Positions 23,983 to 32,499 of a DNA stretch of 64,000 bases are shown in pieces. Every line of letters starts with the position of its first letter. The first letter of the stretch is position 1. Source of the DNA: UBA1479 sp040221095. Lineage in GTDB: Bacteria > Pseudomonadota > Alphaproteobacteria > Rhodospirillales > Casp-alpha2. A program made the translations under genes and the position numbers. Under the pieces are notes generated by a model. That model did no database searches, had not been told where the DNA came from, and saw only the letters and a program-made list of their open reading frames with translations. The stretch lies in the NCBI GenBank assembly GCA_040221095.1, contig JAVJVP010000018.1, forward strand, positions 377,038 through 441,037. The letters run 5' to 3'.

Positions 23983-26637
23983 ATGACGTCCCGCTGTCCC
24001 CGCACTGGCCTTGGCACCAGAAGCCGGGAAAACGAAAATCGTTCGTTGGCCTCCCGCCGCCGGAAAACAGCGGTGGGGGCGGCCTTTGCGCTCTCGTTCT
24101 CGGCAACGCCCGTCTGGGCGGACTTCGGCGGCGGACACTTTCAATCGGCGCCGATGATCGCGGCTGGGCTGGCCATGGTGGCGGCGGCGTTCCTCGCTGG
24201 GCGCTGGCTGGGCCGAGGGCGGCGTGAACCGGTGGCGCCACCGCCCTCCGACCCGCCAGTCACGGCCCCGTCTCGCGGCCGGGCGATGACTGCCGCCGAA
24301 CGCGACGCCGAAACGGACGCCCATTACCGCATCATTTCCGAACTGACCTCGGACGTCGTCTATGCCTACGACGTGGCGCCGGACGGTCGCGTGACCTCGA
24401 AATGGCAGGTCGGCGGGATCGACGGCCTGGCGGGGCAGTCCGGGCAAAGCGACGCGCCGCTGGCCTGGCTGACGCAGATCCATCCCGACGACGTGCCGAT
24501 CCTGGAATCCCGCGATCAGCGCCTGCGACTGGGCATACCCTCGACGGATGAATTCCGCCTGCTGTCCGCCGACGGCCGCGTGCGTTGGCTGCGCGTCTAT
24601 TCCCGGCCCGAGCGGGGCACCAGCGGCGAGGTCGTGCGCGTCGTCGGCGCCGCCAAGGAGATCACCCAGGACAAGCGCTGGGAAGAAGCCCTGGCCGATT
24701 CGGAAAGCAAGCTGCAGGCGACGTCGCGCACCGCCCGCGTCGGCTATTGGGAACATTTCCCCGACGACAACCGCACCGTCTGTTCGCCCGTCCTATGGCG
24801 AATCTGGGGCCTGCGTCCGGGCCGCGCGGGACCCACGGGCAAGGTGTTCCTGGACATGATCCATCCCGACGACCGGACGCGCATCGCCGACGCCTATGAC
24901 GATCCCGTGCCGAACTGCCGTCACGAATACCGGGTTCTCCGCCCCGACGGCACGATCCGTTACGTCTATGAGGACCTGAGCGCCGATTTCGACGAACACG
25001 GGCGCGCGCGGCGGCTGTTCGGAGTGACCCAGGACATTACCGAGCGCAAGCGCGCCGAACAGGCGCTGCGCGATTCCGAACTGCGCTATCACGCCATCGT
25101 CGAGGACCAGACGGAGTTGATCCGCCGCTGCACGCCCGACGGAGTCCGGACCTTCGTCAACGAGGCCTATTGCCAGTATTACGGCGTGCCCCGCGACCAG
25201 TTGATCGGCCGGCCCGTCGGCTCGGAATTGAGCGACAGCGACGCCGTCCTGCGCCAAACCATCATCCGCCGCATTGGTCCGAACAATCCGATCGAAGAGA
25301 ACCTTCACCGGGTCGTCGGGCGTGACGGCAAGGTCAGCTGGCAGCAATGGACCGAACGCGCGGTGTTCGACGACGACGGGCGCATGGTGGAAATCCAGGG
25401 CGTCGGCCGCGACATCACGGCGACGAAAAAAGCCGAGGAAATGCTGGCCGAGGCCAAGGACGCGGCCGAACTGGCAAGCGCCGCCAAATCCCGCTTTCTG
25501 GCCGCCGCCAGCCATGACCTGCGCCAGCCCCTGCAGGCGCTGGCCATGTTCGTCAACGTGCTGTCGGAACGTGATCTGGATGACAAGGCGAAACAGCTCA
25601 TCAACCGCATCAGCGACTGCTCGGACGCGTTGGAACGCCTGCTCGGCTCGCTGCTCGACATCTCGAAACTGGACGCCGGCCTGTTCGTGCCGCAGCGGCG
25701 CGATTTCAACCTGGGCGCCGTGCTCGAACGCCTGTGTTCGGAAATCCGCCCCCTGGCCGAGGAAAAGGGTTTGCGGCTCAACATGGTGCCCTGCGCGCTT
25801 CTGGTCGACAGCGATCCCGGTCTGCTCGACCGCCTGTTGCGCAACCTTCTGACCAATGCCGTGCGCCATACGGAAACCGGCAAGATTCTGGTCGGCTGCC
25901 GGCGCGCCGGGGCCGGCGTGCGGGTTGAAATCTGGGATACAGGCGTCGGCATCCCCGAGGATCAACTGGAAATGATTTTCGAGGAGTTCCATCAGGTCGG
26001 CAATCCGGCGCGCGACCGGCGCGAGGGGCTGGGCCTGGGGCTCGCCATCGTGCAGCGCCTGTCCAACCTGCTGGATCATCCGGTGGACGTGCGGTCATGG
26101 GTCGGCCGGGGGTCGCGGTTTTCCGTCAGCCTGCCCTTGGCGGGCGACCATGCGCCGGCGGAAATGGCCCTGCCGGCGGACGAGCATGCCGACGTGACCG
26201 GGGCCGTGGTGGTCGGTATCGATGACGAGGCCGATATCCGCGAGGCCCTGGGCCTGCTGCTGATCGGCTGGGGCTATGACGCCGTGGTCGCGGGCTCGGC
26301 GGTCGAGGCGATCGCCAAGCTGGAACAGGAACGCAAGAAGCCGGAACTGGTCGTCGCCGATTACCGGCTCAAGCTCGGCCATACGGGGGCCGATGCGATC
26401 CTGGCCATCCGCCACGTCTGGGGCGGCGACGTGCCGGGTTTCCTTCTGACCGGCGACACGGGACCGGACCGCCTGCGCGAGGCGGCGGCGAGCGGATTCG
26501 AGGTCATGCACAAGCCGATCCAGCCGGAGAAACTGCGCCTGATGGTCGCGGAATCGATCACCCACGCCCGCCGGGTGGCGAAGGTCGAGGCGCGCGCCCG
26601 CGCGCGGGAAAAGGACGAACTGGAACGCCGGGCCTGA
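23983..26637 (+). CDS. Multi-PAS hybrid sensor histidine kinase/response regulator
   Basis: An 884-residue protein. A signal-like hydrophobic segment (about 28-48) and a membrane helix (about 57-72) are followed by three PAS/PAC modules (about 105-230, 245-355, 360-485). Then come a HisKA domain with His511 in AASHDLRQPLQAL, an ATPase domain (about 600-720, DTGVGIPE, EGLGLGLAIVQR), and a receiver domain with Asp793 in VVADYRLK and Lys in MHKPIQPE. The DLRQPLQ box is typical of hybrid kinases with NarL/FixJ-type partners, fitting the LuxR gene immediately upstream. The receptor ligand is unknown. Confidence 0.9.
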   Translation: MTSRCPRTGLGTRSRENENRSLASRRRKTAVGAAFALSFSATPVWADFGGGHFQSAPMIAAGLAMVAAAFLAGRWLGRGRREPVAPPPSDPPVTAPSRGRAMTAAERDAETDAHYRIISELTSDVVYAYDVAPDGRVTSKWQVGGIDGLAGQSGQSDAPLAWLTQIHPDDVPILESRDQRLRLGIPSTDEFRLLSADGRVRWLRVYSRPERGTSGEVVRVVGAAKEITQDKRWEEALADSESKLQATSRTARVGYWEHFPDDNRTVCSPVLWRIWGLRPGRAGPTGKVFLDMIHPDDRTRIADAYDDPVPNCRHEYRVLRPDGTIRYVYEDLSADFDEHGRARRLFGVTQDITERKRAEQALRDSELRYHAIVEDQTELIRRCTPDGVRTFVNEAYCQYYGVPRDQLIGRPVGSELSDSDAVLRQTIIRRIGPNNPIEENLHRVVGRDGKVSWQQWTERAVFDDDGRMVEIQGVGRDITATKKAEEMLAEAKDAAELASAAKSRFLAAASHDLRQPLQALAMFVNVLSERDLDDKAKQLINRISDCSDALERLLGSLLDISKLDAGLFVPQRRDFNLGAVLERLCSEIRPLAEEKGLRLNMVPCALLVDSDPGLLDRLLRNLLTNAVRHTETGKILVGCRRAGAGVRVEIWDTGVGIPEDQLEMIFEEFHQVGNPARDRREGLGLGLAIVQRLSNLLDHPVDVRSWVGRGSRFSVSLPLAGDHAPAEMALPADEHADVTGAVVVGIDDEADIREALGLLLIGWGYDAVVAGSAVEAIAKLEQERKKPELVVADYRLKLGHTGADAILAIRHVWGGDVPGFLLTGDTGPDRLREAAASGFEVMHKPIQPEKLRLMVAESITHARRVAKVEARARAREKDELERRA

Positions 26638-26653
26638 GACACGGCGGCAGGCG

Positions 26654-27007
26654 TCAGAACAGCCGCCCGCCGTTGGGCACGGTCAGGTCCGGGTGGACCA
26701 GCACGACCTCGCCGTCTTCGTCGGGAAATCCCAGGACCAGCACCTCCGACATGAACTTGCCGATCTGCTTTGTCGGAAAATTGACCACGCCCGCGACCTG
26801 GCGTCCGATCAGGGCGTCCGGCGTGTAGTGGCGGGTGATCTGGGCCGAGGTCTTGCGCTCGCCGATGTCCGGGCCGAAATCGACCCACAGCTTGATGGCG
26901 GGGCGGCGGGCCTCGGGAAAGGGTTCGGCGCGGACGATTGTCCCGACGCGCACATCCACGGCCAGGAAATCGTCAAAAGCGATCTGCGGGGTCGGGGCGT
27001 CGGACAT
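26654..27007 (-). CDS. csaA: CsaA-like tRNA-binding domain protein
   Basis: A 117-residue stand-alone tRNA-binding OB-fold protein. The segments DVRVGTIVRAEPFPEARRPA, SAQITRHYTP and GRQVAGVVNFPTKQIG are characteristic of CsaA, described in Bacillus as a chaperone with export-related activity and tRNA binding. The start ATG is preceded by AAAGGAGAGG. It lies just past the phasin terminator on the same strand, so probably has its own promoter. Confidence 0.88.
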   Translation of the reverse strand: MSDAPTPQIAFDDFLAVDVRVGTIVRAEPFPEARRPAIKLWVDFGPDIGERKTSAQITRHYTPDALIGRQVAGVVNFPTKQIGKFMSEVLVLGFPDEDGEVVLVHPDLTVPNGGRLF

Positions 27008-27059
27008 GGAACCTCTCCTTTGGCCCGAAAATTTATCGGTCCCTCCCGTCCGCGCAACA

Positions 27060-27089
27060 AAAAAGGCCGCCCCGAGGGACGGCCTTTTT
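27060..27089 (-). terminator. Intrinsic terminator of the phasin gene
   Basis: AAAAAGGCCG pairs with CGGCCTTTTT around a ten-base loop, giving a GC stem with a T run on either strand. It lies 19 bases past the phasin stop and before csaA, and could work in both directions. Confidence 0.8.
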
Positions 27090-27108
27090 CAAAAGACGGT
27101 AAAGCCTG

Positions 27109-27606
27109 TTACTTGGCTTTGGCCATCTGGCCCTTCATTTCGTCGAAGGCTTCGGCGATGCGGGTGTTGATCACCTTGACGGCGGCGTCGTTGGCTTTGG
27201 TGACGACGTCCGTGACCTTCTTCGAGTTGGCCAGGGAGGCTTCGAAAGCGGCCTTGCACAGGTCCAGTTCCTTGGTCACCAGGTCCTGCGGCGAGGAAAC
27301 CTTGCCCAGGGATTCGGCGGCCGTGGTGGCCTGATCGAACGCGGCCTTGAACAGTTCGGCCTGCTTCTGGGCAGCGGCCTGGACGCCTTCGAGGGCGGCC
27401 TGGCTGGCCTTGTTCAGGGCTTCCATGTTCTTGCGCTGGATGTCCATCACGGCGTTGACGTCGATGGTTTCCATGGAGCCGCCCTTCATCGCCTTCATGA
27501 CCTGGTCGGACATCTTGGCGGGGTCGAAGTCGGCGTAGATCTTGGTGAAGTCGGCCGCCCAGGCGGGAAAGCCATTTTTGTCGAGCTTGAACATATCGGC
27601 GTACAT
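27109..27606 (-). CDS. Phasin family protein
   Basis: Phasins coat polyhydroxyalkanoate granules and control their number and size. This 165-residue protein is mostly amphipathic helix, rich in Ala, Lys and Gln with no Cys besides one, and contains the phasin-like stretches NMEALNKASQAALEG and AAFEASLANSKKVTDVV. The start ATG at 27606 is preceded by GGAGG with good spacing; the frame is open 19 codons further. A strong terminator follows, and two TGC-type palindromes surround its promoter, so PhaR-type repression is likely. No PHA synthase gene is in the window. Confidence 0.88.
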   Translation of the reverse strand: MYADMFKLDKNGFPAWAADFTKIYADFDPAKMSDQVMKAMKGGSMETIDVNAVMDIQRKNMEALNKASQAALEGVQAAAQKQAELFKAAFDQATTAAESLGKVSSPQDLVTKELDLCKAAFEASLANSKKVTDVVTKANDAAVKVINTRIAEAFDEMKGQMAKAK

Positions 27607-27666
27607 TTTGGTCGGTCCTCCATTGGAGCGCGAAAGGGAATAAGCATCGTGCACATGCAGCAATTA

Positions 27667-27681
27667 TGTTGCACTGCAACA
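27667..27681 (-). promoter_or_regulatory. PhaR-type operator, start-site proximal
   Basis: TGTTGCACTGCAACA is palindromic apart from its central base. It lies between the -10 region and the phasin start codon. TGC-rich palindromes of this kind are reported as targets of the PHA regulator PhaR upstream of phasin genes in alphaproteobacteria. Confidence 0.6.
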
Positions 27682-27687
27682 GTAGGG

Positions 27688-27719
27688 CTTATATGCGGCC
27701 GATCGGGGATGTGAGTCAA
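27688..27719 (-). promoter_or_regulatory. Phasin promoter
   Basis: On the minus strand TTGACT (27714-27719) is five of six to the -35 consensus. A -10 can be read as CATATA (spacing 18) or TATAAG (spacing 20). The promoter lies exactly between the two palindromes at 27667 and 27726. Confidence 0.5.
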
Positions 27720-27725
27720 GACTTA

Positions 27726-27740
27726 TATTGCAGTGCAATA
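27726..27740 (-). promoter_or_regulatory. PhaR-type operator, upstream of -35
   Basis: TATTGCAGTGCAATA is palindromic apart from its central base and shares the TTGCA-x-TGCAA core with the site at 27667. It is 59 bases from it centre to centre, upstream of the -35 element and downstream of the TetR stop codon. Confidence 0.6.
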
Positions 27741-27753
27741 AAAAAGAAGAGGC

Positions 27754-28422
27754 CTAGGCGGACCCGGCCTCGGCGGCGTCCTTGGGTTGCTTCCGCCTGG
27801 GACGGAGCCGGTTGAGAACCCGCACCGCCGCCTCGGCCCGGCGTAGGCCCTTGTCCAGGGCCGCCATGGTCTTCGCCTGGTCGACCCCGTCGTCGCCCAG
27901 CCACACCCGGAAGGCATCGGCATAGACCAGGGCCAGGCCCTTGGCGTGCAGCAGCCCGCAGGGACCGGAGGCGTCGATACCGGCGGCGGCCAGCACCCGG
28001 GCCATGGTCCGCGCCATGCGCGGCAGGAAGCGGACGGCCGCCGGGTCGCAAAGCGAATCCTTGGCGATTTCGGCCATGGCGGCGCGGTGGGGGGCCAGGG
28101 CGTCGAGACGTTCCATCAGCAGGTCGAACAGGCGGTCGCGGGTGTCGATGCCGGCGTCGCCCGACGCCGCATGGGTGTCGGCGGCGGCCAGCATGCGGGC
28201 GTCGATGCGGTCCTGGAAGGCGTTGACGAGGGCGTATTTGGTGGGGAAGGGGATCAGCACGTCGGCCAGCGGCACCCCGGCGTCGGCGGCGACATCGGCC
28301 AGGGACAGGCGTCGCCAGCCGTCGCGCGCGATCCGGGCCATGGCGGCGTCGATCACGGCGCCGGACATGTCCTCGGGGGTGGCGGTCTTGGGGCGGCGTT
28401 TACCTGTGGGCCGTTTCGCCAT
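27754..28422 (-). CDS. TetR/AcrR family transcriptional regulator
   Basis: A 222-residue protein with a basic N-terminus and a TetR-type helix-turn-helix (about 18-65: IDAAMARIARDGWRRLSLADVAADAGVP, then PFPTKYALVNAF). An all-helical ligand/dimerisation domain and a Lys/Arg-rich tail follow. It is transcribed toward the phasin gene and its stop lies only 14 bases from the upstream phasin operator. Whether it controls PHA genes is unknown; PhaR proteins belong to a different family. Confidence 0.85.
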   Translation of the reverse strand: MAKRPTGKRRPKTATPEDMSGAVIDAAMARIARDGWRRLSLADVAADAGVPLADVLIPFPTKYALVNAFQDRIDARMLAAADTHAASGDAGIDTRDRLFDLLMERLDALAPHRAAMAEIAKDSLCDPAAVRFLPRMARTMARVLAAAGIDASGPCGLLHAKGLALVYADAFRVWLGDDGVDQAKTMAALDKGLRRAEAAVRVLNRLRPRRKQPKDAAEAGSA

Positions 28423-28509
28423 GATGGGGACCTTCCGTATTTCCGTTCCCTGTAATGTAGGGCGGATCGGCCGGATTTCCAGTCGGCGCAGGTCAGAAGG
28501 GGACGCGCG

Positions 28510-29361
28510 TCAGTCCGCCAGTTCGCGGGATCGTCTGGCGGCGGCGGCGACGCAGTCGGTCACCAGATCCCCCAGCGGGCCATTGGCCGGGTCGTCCTTG
28601 TTGGGATCGCCGCCCATCAGGACCGTCAGCCCGGCCGCCGTGGTGCCGCCGGGGCTGGTCACGTTGCGGCGCAGGGTTTCGGGCGTGTCCGTAGCCGCGC
28701 GGTGCAGTAGCTCGCCGGCTCCCTCGACCGTCGCCCGGGCCAGGGAATCCGCCAGGTCGTCGGGCAGGCCCGCCGCGCGGCCGGCCCGGGCCAGGCATTC
28801 GACCAGATGGAAGACATAGGCCGGGCCGCTGCCGGACAGGCCGGTGACGGCATGCAGCAGGTCCTCGTCCGTGACCCAATGGACCTGGCCGACGGCGGCC
28901 AGAAGGTCGTGGCACAGCTTCTGTTGACCGTCGGTGACGCGGTCGTTGACGCAGGCCACGCTGACCCCCCGGCCGACGGCGGCGGGGGTGTTGGGCATGG
29001 CGCGGACGATCGCCGCCGTCTCGCCAAGAAGGTTCTGGAAAAAGGCGATGGGCGTGCCGGCGGCGATGGACAGGAACACGGTCGCCGGCCCGGCGAACGG
29101 GCGGTAGGTGGGGACGACATCGGCCATGACCTGCGGCTTGACGGCGAACATCACCAGTTCGGGGGAGAAATCGGCGGGAAGATCGCCCGCCGCGGTGACG
29201 GCGGTAACGCCGTGATCGCGGGCCAGGGCGGAGGCGACGTCGGGATTGGGCTCGACGACGAAGATATCCGCCGCCGGGATGCCGCGGTCGATCCAGCCGG
29301 CCATCAGGGCGCCGCCCATCTTACCGCCGCCGACAAGCAACAGAGGACGGGCAGCCGTCAT
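28510..29361 (-). CDS. proC: Pyrroline-5-carboxylate reductase
   Basis: ProC reduces 1-pyrroline-5-carboxylate to proline with NAD(P)H. The 283-residue protein has the Rossmann motif LVGGGKMGGALMAGW, AVKPQVM, FLSIAAGTPI, RAMPNTPA and the C-terminal dimer helix signature SGSGPAYVF and VTSPGGTTAAGL. The ATG at 29361 begins at the Rossmann strand. It follows the ybjN-like gene by 34 bases on the same strand, a pairing often seen in alphaproteobacteria. Confidence 0.94.
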   Translation of the reverse strand: MTAARPLLLVGGGKMGGALMAGWIDRGIPAADIFVVEPNPDVASALARDHGVTAVTAAGDLPADFSPELVMFAVKPQVMADVVPTYRPFAGPATVFLSIAAGTPIAFFQNLLGETAAIVRAMPNTPAAVGRGVSVACVNDRVTDGQQKLCHDLLAAVGQVHWVTDEDLLHAVTGLSGSGPAYVFHLVECLARAGRAAGLPDDLADSLARATVEGAGELLHRAATDTPETLRRNVTSPGGTTAAGLTVLMGGDPNKDDPANGPLGDLVTDCVAAAARRSRELAD

Positions 29362-29395
29362 GGCAGGGTTCCTTCGATCCTGGGTGACGCCGGGA

Positions 29396-29899
29396 TCAGG
29401 CTTCGCCGACCGTGTCCACCATGGCGGCGGCCACAGCGTCGTCGGCGGTGCGGCCACCCCAGATCACGTATTGAAAAGCGGGGTAAAAACGTTCGCATTC
29501 GTATATCGCCGTTTCGACGATGTCTTCCATCTGGCTCATGGTCGGGCCGTTGGTCGCGCGCATTGGCAGGACGTGGCGGAACATGGGCAGGCCTTCGTCG
29601 TCCCACATGCCGAAGTGGCCGAGCCAGAGCTTTTCATTGACCCGGGCCAGCAACTCGTAGACCGGCGTGCGCCGCTCCTGGGGCACGCGCATGTCGAAGG
29701 CGCAGGTGAAGTGCATGGCCTCGATCTCGTCGTTCCAGGCGAAATAGAGGCTGTAGTCGCACCAGGTCCCCGGCACTTGCACGGCGAGTTCCTGGTCGCT
29801 TCGGCGGTCGAAGGTCCAGTCGTTTCCTTCCACGATCTGTTCGATCAGGTCCAAAGGATTGTGTTTATGGCTATCTACGGCGAATTCGAGTGCAGGCAT
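29396..29899 (-). CDS. YbjN domain-containing protein
   Basis: A 167-residue cytoplasmic protein of the YbjN family (type III secretion chaperone-like fold). Visible are NPLDLIEQIVEGNDWTFDR, AWNDEIEAMHFTCAFDM, the LLARVNEKLWLGHFGMWDDE core, and MSQMEDIVETAIYECERFYPAF. The molecular role of this family is not established; it is regularly found next to proC in alphaproteobacteria, as here. The ATG at 29899 follows a GGAGCAGCGGCC stretch. Confidence 0.85.
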   Translation of the reverse strand: MPALEFAVDSHKHNPLDLIEQIVEGNDWTFDRRSDQELAVQVPGTWCDYSLYFAWNDEIEAMHFTCAFDMRVPQERRTPVYELLARVNEKLWLGHFGMWDDEGLPMFRHVLPMRATNGPTMSQMEDIVETAIYECERFYPAFQYVIWGGRTADDAVAAAMVDTVGEA

Positions 29900-30186
29900 G
29901 GCCGCTGCTCCTTCGTGGCTGGACCGGCGGCGCCCGGGCGGGCGCCTCCAGGCTTGTCGCCAAGAGGACACCCCACAACATCTCGGAGCTTACCGAAATA
30001 TGGTATCTGTGGCCCCCTTGGATACAAGAGGTAGCCTGCCTTAAGGGCGGAAGCCGTGCAAGGGTGGATTGGGGCGGTTCTGTGAATATTTGTGGAAGAA
30101 TCGGGAATCAGAACGGCTTAGGCGCAAACGCGCGCAAAAGCGGATGGCCGCAAGGCCCTGAAACGACTCCATATATGGGTAGTGGC

Positions 30187-30522
30187 TCAGGCCTTGGATT
30201 TGCCCGCCGGGGCCTTGCGCGGGGCGGCTTTGGCGGTGGTTTTTTTCGCGGCCGCCCGCGGTTTTGTGGTCTTCTGGCCGGCCAGTTGGGCCTCCAGCTT
30301 GGCGACTCGGGCTTCCAGTTTTTCCTGGGCCGCGCGGGCATTCTTGGCGACCTCGGCCATGGCGTCGAATTCGTCGCGGGGGACAAGGTTGCCGTCGGCC
30401 AGGAACCGCTCGATCTGCTGGCGGATCATGGCTTCCATTTCGTCCTTGATGCCGGCAAGCGTCGCCACGGCGCCGTTGGCCACCTTGGCCAGGTCGTCGA
30501 GGATTCGGTTGGACGTCTGCAT
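30187..30522 (-). CDS. UbiK-family accessory factor (BMFP/YqiC-like)
   Basis: A 111-residue protein with an N-terminal helix (RILDDLAKVANGAVATLAGIK), a coiled coil (about 45-80) containing LVPRDEFDAMAEVA, and an Ala/Lys-rich basic tail. UbiK/YqiC proteins are membrane-associated trimers needed for efficient aerobic ubiquinone synthesis, where UbiK binds UbiJ. The basic tail is longer than in E. coli and resembles histone-like linkers. Start ATG has AAGGAG upstream. It is divergent from rfaD. Confidence 0.85.
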   Translation of the reverse strand: MQTSNRILDDLAKVANGAVATLAGIKDEMEAMIRQQIERFLADGNLVPRDEFDAMAEVAKNARAAQEKLEARVAKLEAQLAGQKTTKPRAAAKKTTAKAAPRKAPAGKSKA

Positions 30523-30638
30523 GGCGGAACTCCTTGGCTCATGTCACGTGATCTGTAGGGAATATATGGCCCCGTTGGGGGGCTTGCGCAAGCGCGGGCC
30601 CGGTTGCTCCCGCGTCCGGCCCGGCCTATAAGCAGGCC

Positions 30639-31625
30639 ATGTATGTGGTCACCGGCGGCGCCGGGTTCATCGGATCGAATATCGTTCACGGGCTGGAGGC
30701 CAGGGGCCTGGGCCCGGTGGCGGTCGTCGACCGCATCGATTCGGACGAAAAGGCCAACAACATCGCTAAGCGCCGGGAGGTGGAGACGACAGCACCCGAG
30801 GATCTGGGGCGGTTCCTCGACGCCAATGCGGGGCGGATTCGCGGCGTCATCCACATGGGCGCCATCTCGGCGACCACGGAAACGCGGCTGGTCCGTATCA
30901 TCAAGAACAACATCCTGCTGTCGCGGCGCCTATGGCATTGGTGTGCGGACCAGGGTGTTCCTTATATCTATGCGTCCTCGGCGGCGACCTACGGCGACGG
31001 CGGCCGGGGGTTCGACGACGACGGGGCCATCGACGCCCTCAAGGCGCTGCAGCCCCTCAACCTGTACGGCTGGTCGAAGAATCAATTCGACATCTGGGCC
31101 GCCGAACAGGTGGCGGCGGGGGCGCTCAGGCCGCCGGGCTGGGCCGGGCTCAAGTTCTTCAACGTGTTCGGGCCCAACGAATACCACAAGGGCCGCATGC
31201 AGTCGGTCGCCCGCCAGGTTTACGAGAAGGCGGCCCGGGGTGAGACCTGCACCCTGTTCAAATCCCACCACCCGGATTATCCCGACGGCGGCCAGCTGCG
31301 CGATTTCGTCTGGGTCGGCGATTGCGTCGACATGGTGCTGTGGCTGTTGGATCATCCCGAGGCGTCGGGTCTGTTCAACTGCGGGTCGGGCAAGGCACGC
31401 AGCTTCGCCGACCTGGCCGCCGCCGTGTACCGGGCGCTCGGCAAGGAGCCGATGATCGATTTCGTGCCGACACCCGAGGATATCCGCGACAAGTATCAGT
31501 ATTTCACCGAGGCCCGCATGGACCGCATCCGCGCCGCCGGCTACGCCCATCCGCAAACGCCGCTGGAAGAGGGCGTGCGCCGTTACGTGCAGGACTTCCT
31601 CGCCGCCGGCGACCCTTACCTGTAA
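30639..31625 (+). CDS. rfaD: ADP-L-glycero-D-manno-heptose-6-epimerase
   Basis: RfaD (HldD) epimerises ADP-D,D-heptose to ADP-L,D-heptose for the lipopolysaccharide inner core. The 328-residue protein starts with the NAD(P) motif VTGGAGFIGSN, then IHMGAISATTET, the catalytic YGWSKNQFD (YxxxK), and FNVFGPNEYHKGRM, all diagnostic. Start ATG 30639 begins at the first beta strand. Lgt follows after 13 bases. Presence of heptose synthesis indicates a Gram-negative outer membrane with heptose-containing LPS. Confidence 0.94.
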   Translation: MYVVTGGAGFIGSNIVHGLEARGLGPVAVVDRIDSDEKANNIAKRREVETTAPEDLGRFLDANAGRIRGVIHMGAISATTETRLVRIIKNNILLSRRLWHWCADQGVPYIYASSAATYGDGGRGFDDDGAIDALKALQPLNLYGWSKNQFDIWAAEQVAAGALRPPGWAGLKFFNVFGPNEYHKGRMQSVARQVYEKAARGETCTLFKSHHPDYPDGGQLRDFVWVGDCVDMVLWLLDHPEASGLFNCGSGKARSFADLAAAVYRALGKEPMIDFVPTPEDIRDKYQYFTEARMDRIRAAGYAHPQTPLEEGVRRYVQDFLAAGDPYL

Positions 31626-31638
31626 CGGGACACCCGGA

Positions 31639-32499
31639 ATGACGTTCGCCCTTGCTTTTCCCGCCATCGACCCGATCATCGTTGAGATCGGCCCCTTCGC
31701 CATCCGCTGGTACGCCCTGGCCTATATCGGCGGGCTGGTCCTGGGCTGGCGCTACATGCTGCGCCTGACCGGCGACCTGCCCCTGCGCGATGTTCAGGTC
31801 ACGGGCGAGGACGGCAAGGCAACGACCGTGCGCGAGCCCGTGGTCAGCCGCCTCGCCGTCGACGATTTCCTGGTCTGGGCGACCATCGGCGTGGTCCTGG
31901 GCGGGCGGCTCGGCTACGTGCTGTTCTACAAGCCCGGATTTTATTTCGAGAACCCCCTGAACATCCTGACCGTATGGCAGGGCGGCATGTCGTTCCACGG
32001 CGGCCTGCTCGGGGTTTGCGTCGCGACCATCCTGTTCTGCCGCAAGCGGGACATCCCCCTGTTCACCTTCGCCGACATGCTGGGCTGCACCGCCCCCATC
32101 GGCCTGTTCTTCGGGCGCGTCGCCAACTTCATCAACGGCGAGCTGTACGGCCGCGCCGCCGACGTGCCCTGGGCCATGGTGTTTCCTCACGGCGGGCCGA
32201 TGGCGCGGCACCCAAGCCAGCTTTACGAGGCCGTGCTCGAAGGGCTCGTGCTGTTCATCGTGTTGGCGCTGCTGTGGCGGCGGCCGAATTTGCGCGCGCG
32301 GCCCGGCCTGCTCGCCGGCGTGTTCTTCATCGGCTATGGCGCGGCCCGCATCACCGCCGAATTCTTCCGCGAACCGGACGCCTATCTGGGTTTCCTGTTC
32401 CAGGGGGCGACCATGGGCCAGATTTTGTCCCTGCCCATGATCGCCTTCGGCCTGTGGCTGATTTGGCGCGCCAACCGGGCCGCCGACGCGGGCGCATGA
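31639..32499 (+). CDS. lgt: Prolipoprotein diacylglyceryl transferase
   Basis: Lgt transfers diacylglycerol from phosphatidylglycerol to the lipobox cysteine of prolipoproteins. The 286-residue protein has about seven membrane helices and contains the family signature GRVANFINGELYGR, the essential GGMSFHGGLLG loop, and HPSQLYEA. The window includes two lipoproteins (34527 and 43515) that need this enzyme. Its stop overlaps the methyltransferase ATG by four bases. Confidence 0.95.
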   Translation: MTFALAFPAIDPIIVEIGPFAIRWYALAYIGGLVLGWRYMLRLTGDLPLRDVQVTGEDGKATTVREPVVSRLAVDDFLVWATIGVVLGGRLGYVLFYKPGFYFENPLNILTVWQGGMSFHGGLLGVCVATILFCRKRDIPLFTFADMLGCTAPIGLFFGRVANFINGELYGRAADVPWAMVFPHGGPMARHPSQLYEAVLEGLVLFIVLALLWRRPNLRARPGLLAGVFFIGYGAARITAEFFREPDAYLGFLFQGATMGQILSLPMIAFGLWLIWRANRAADAGA

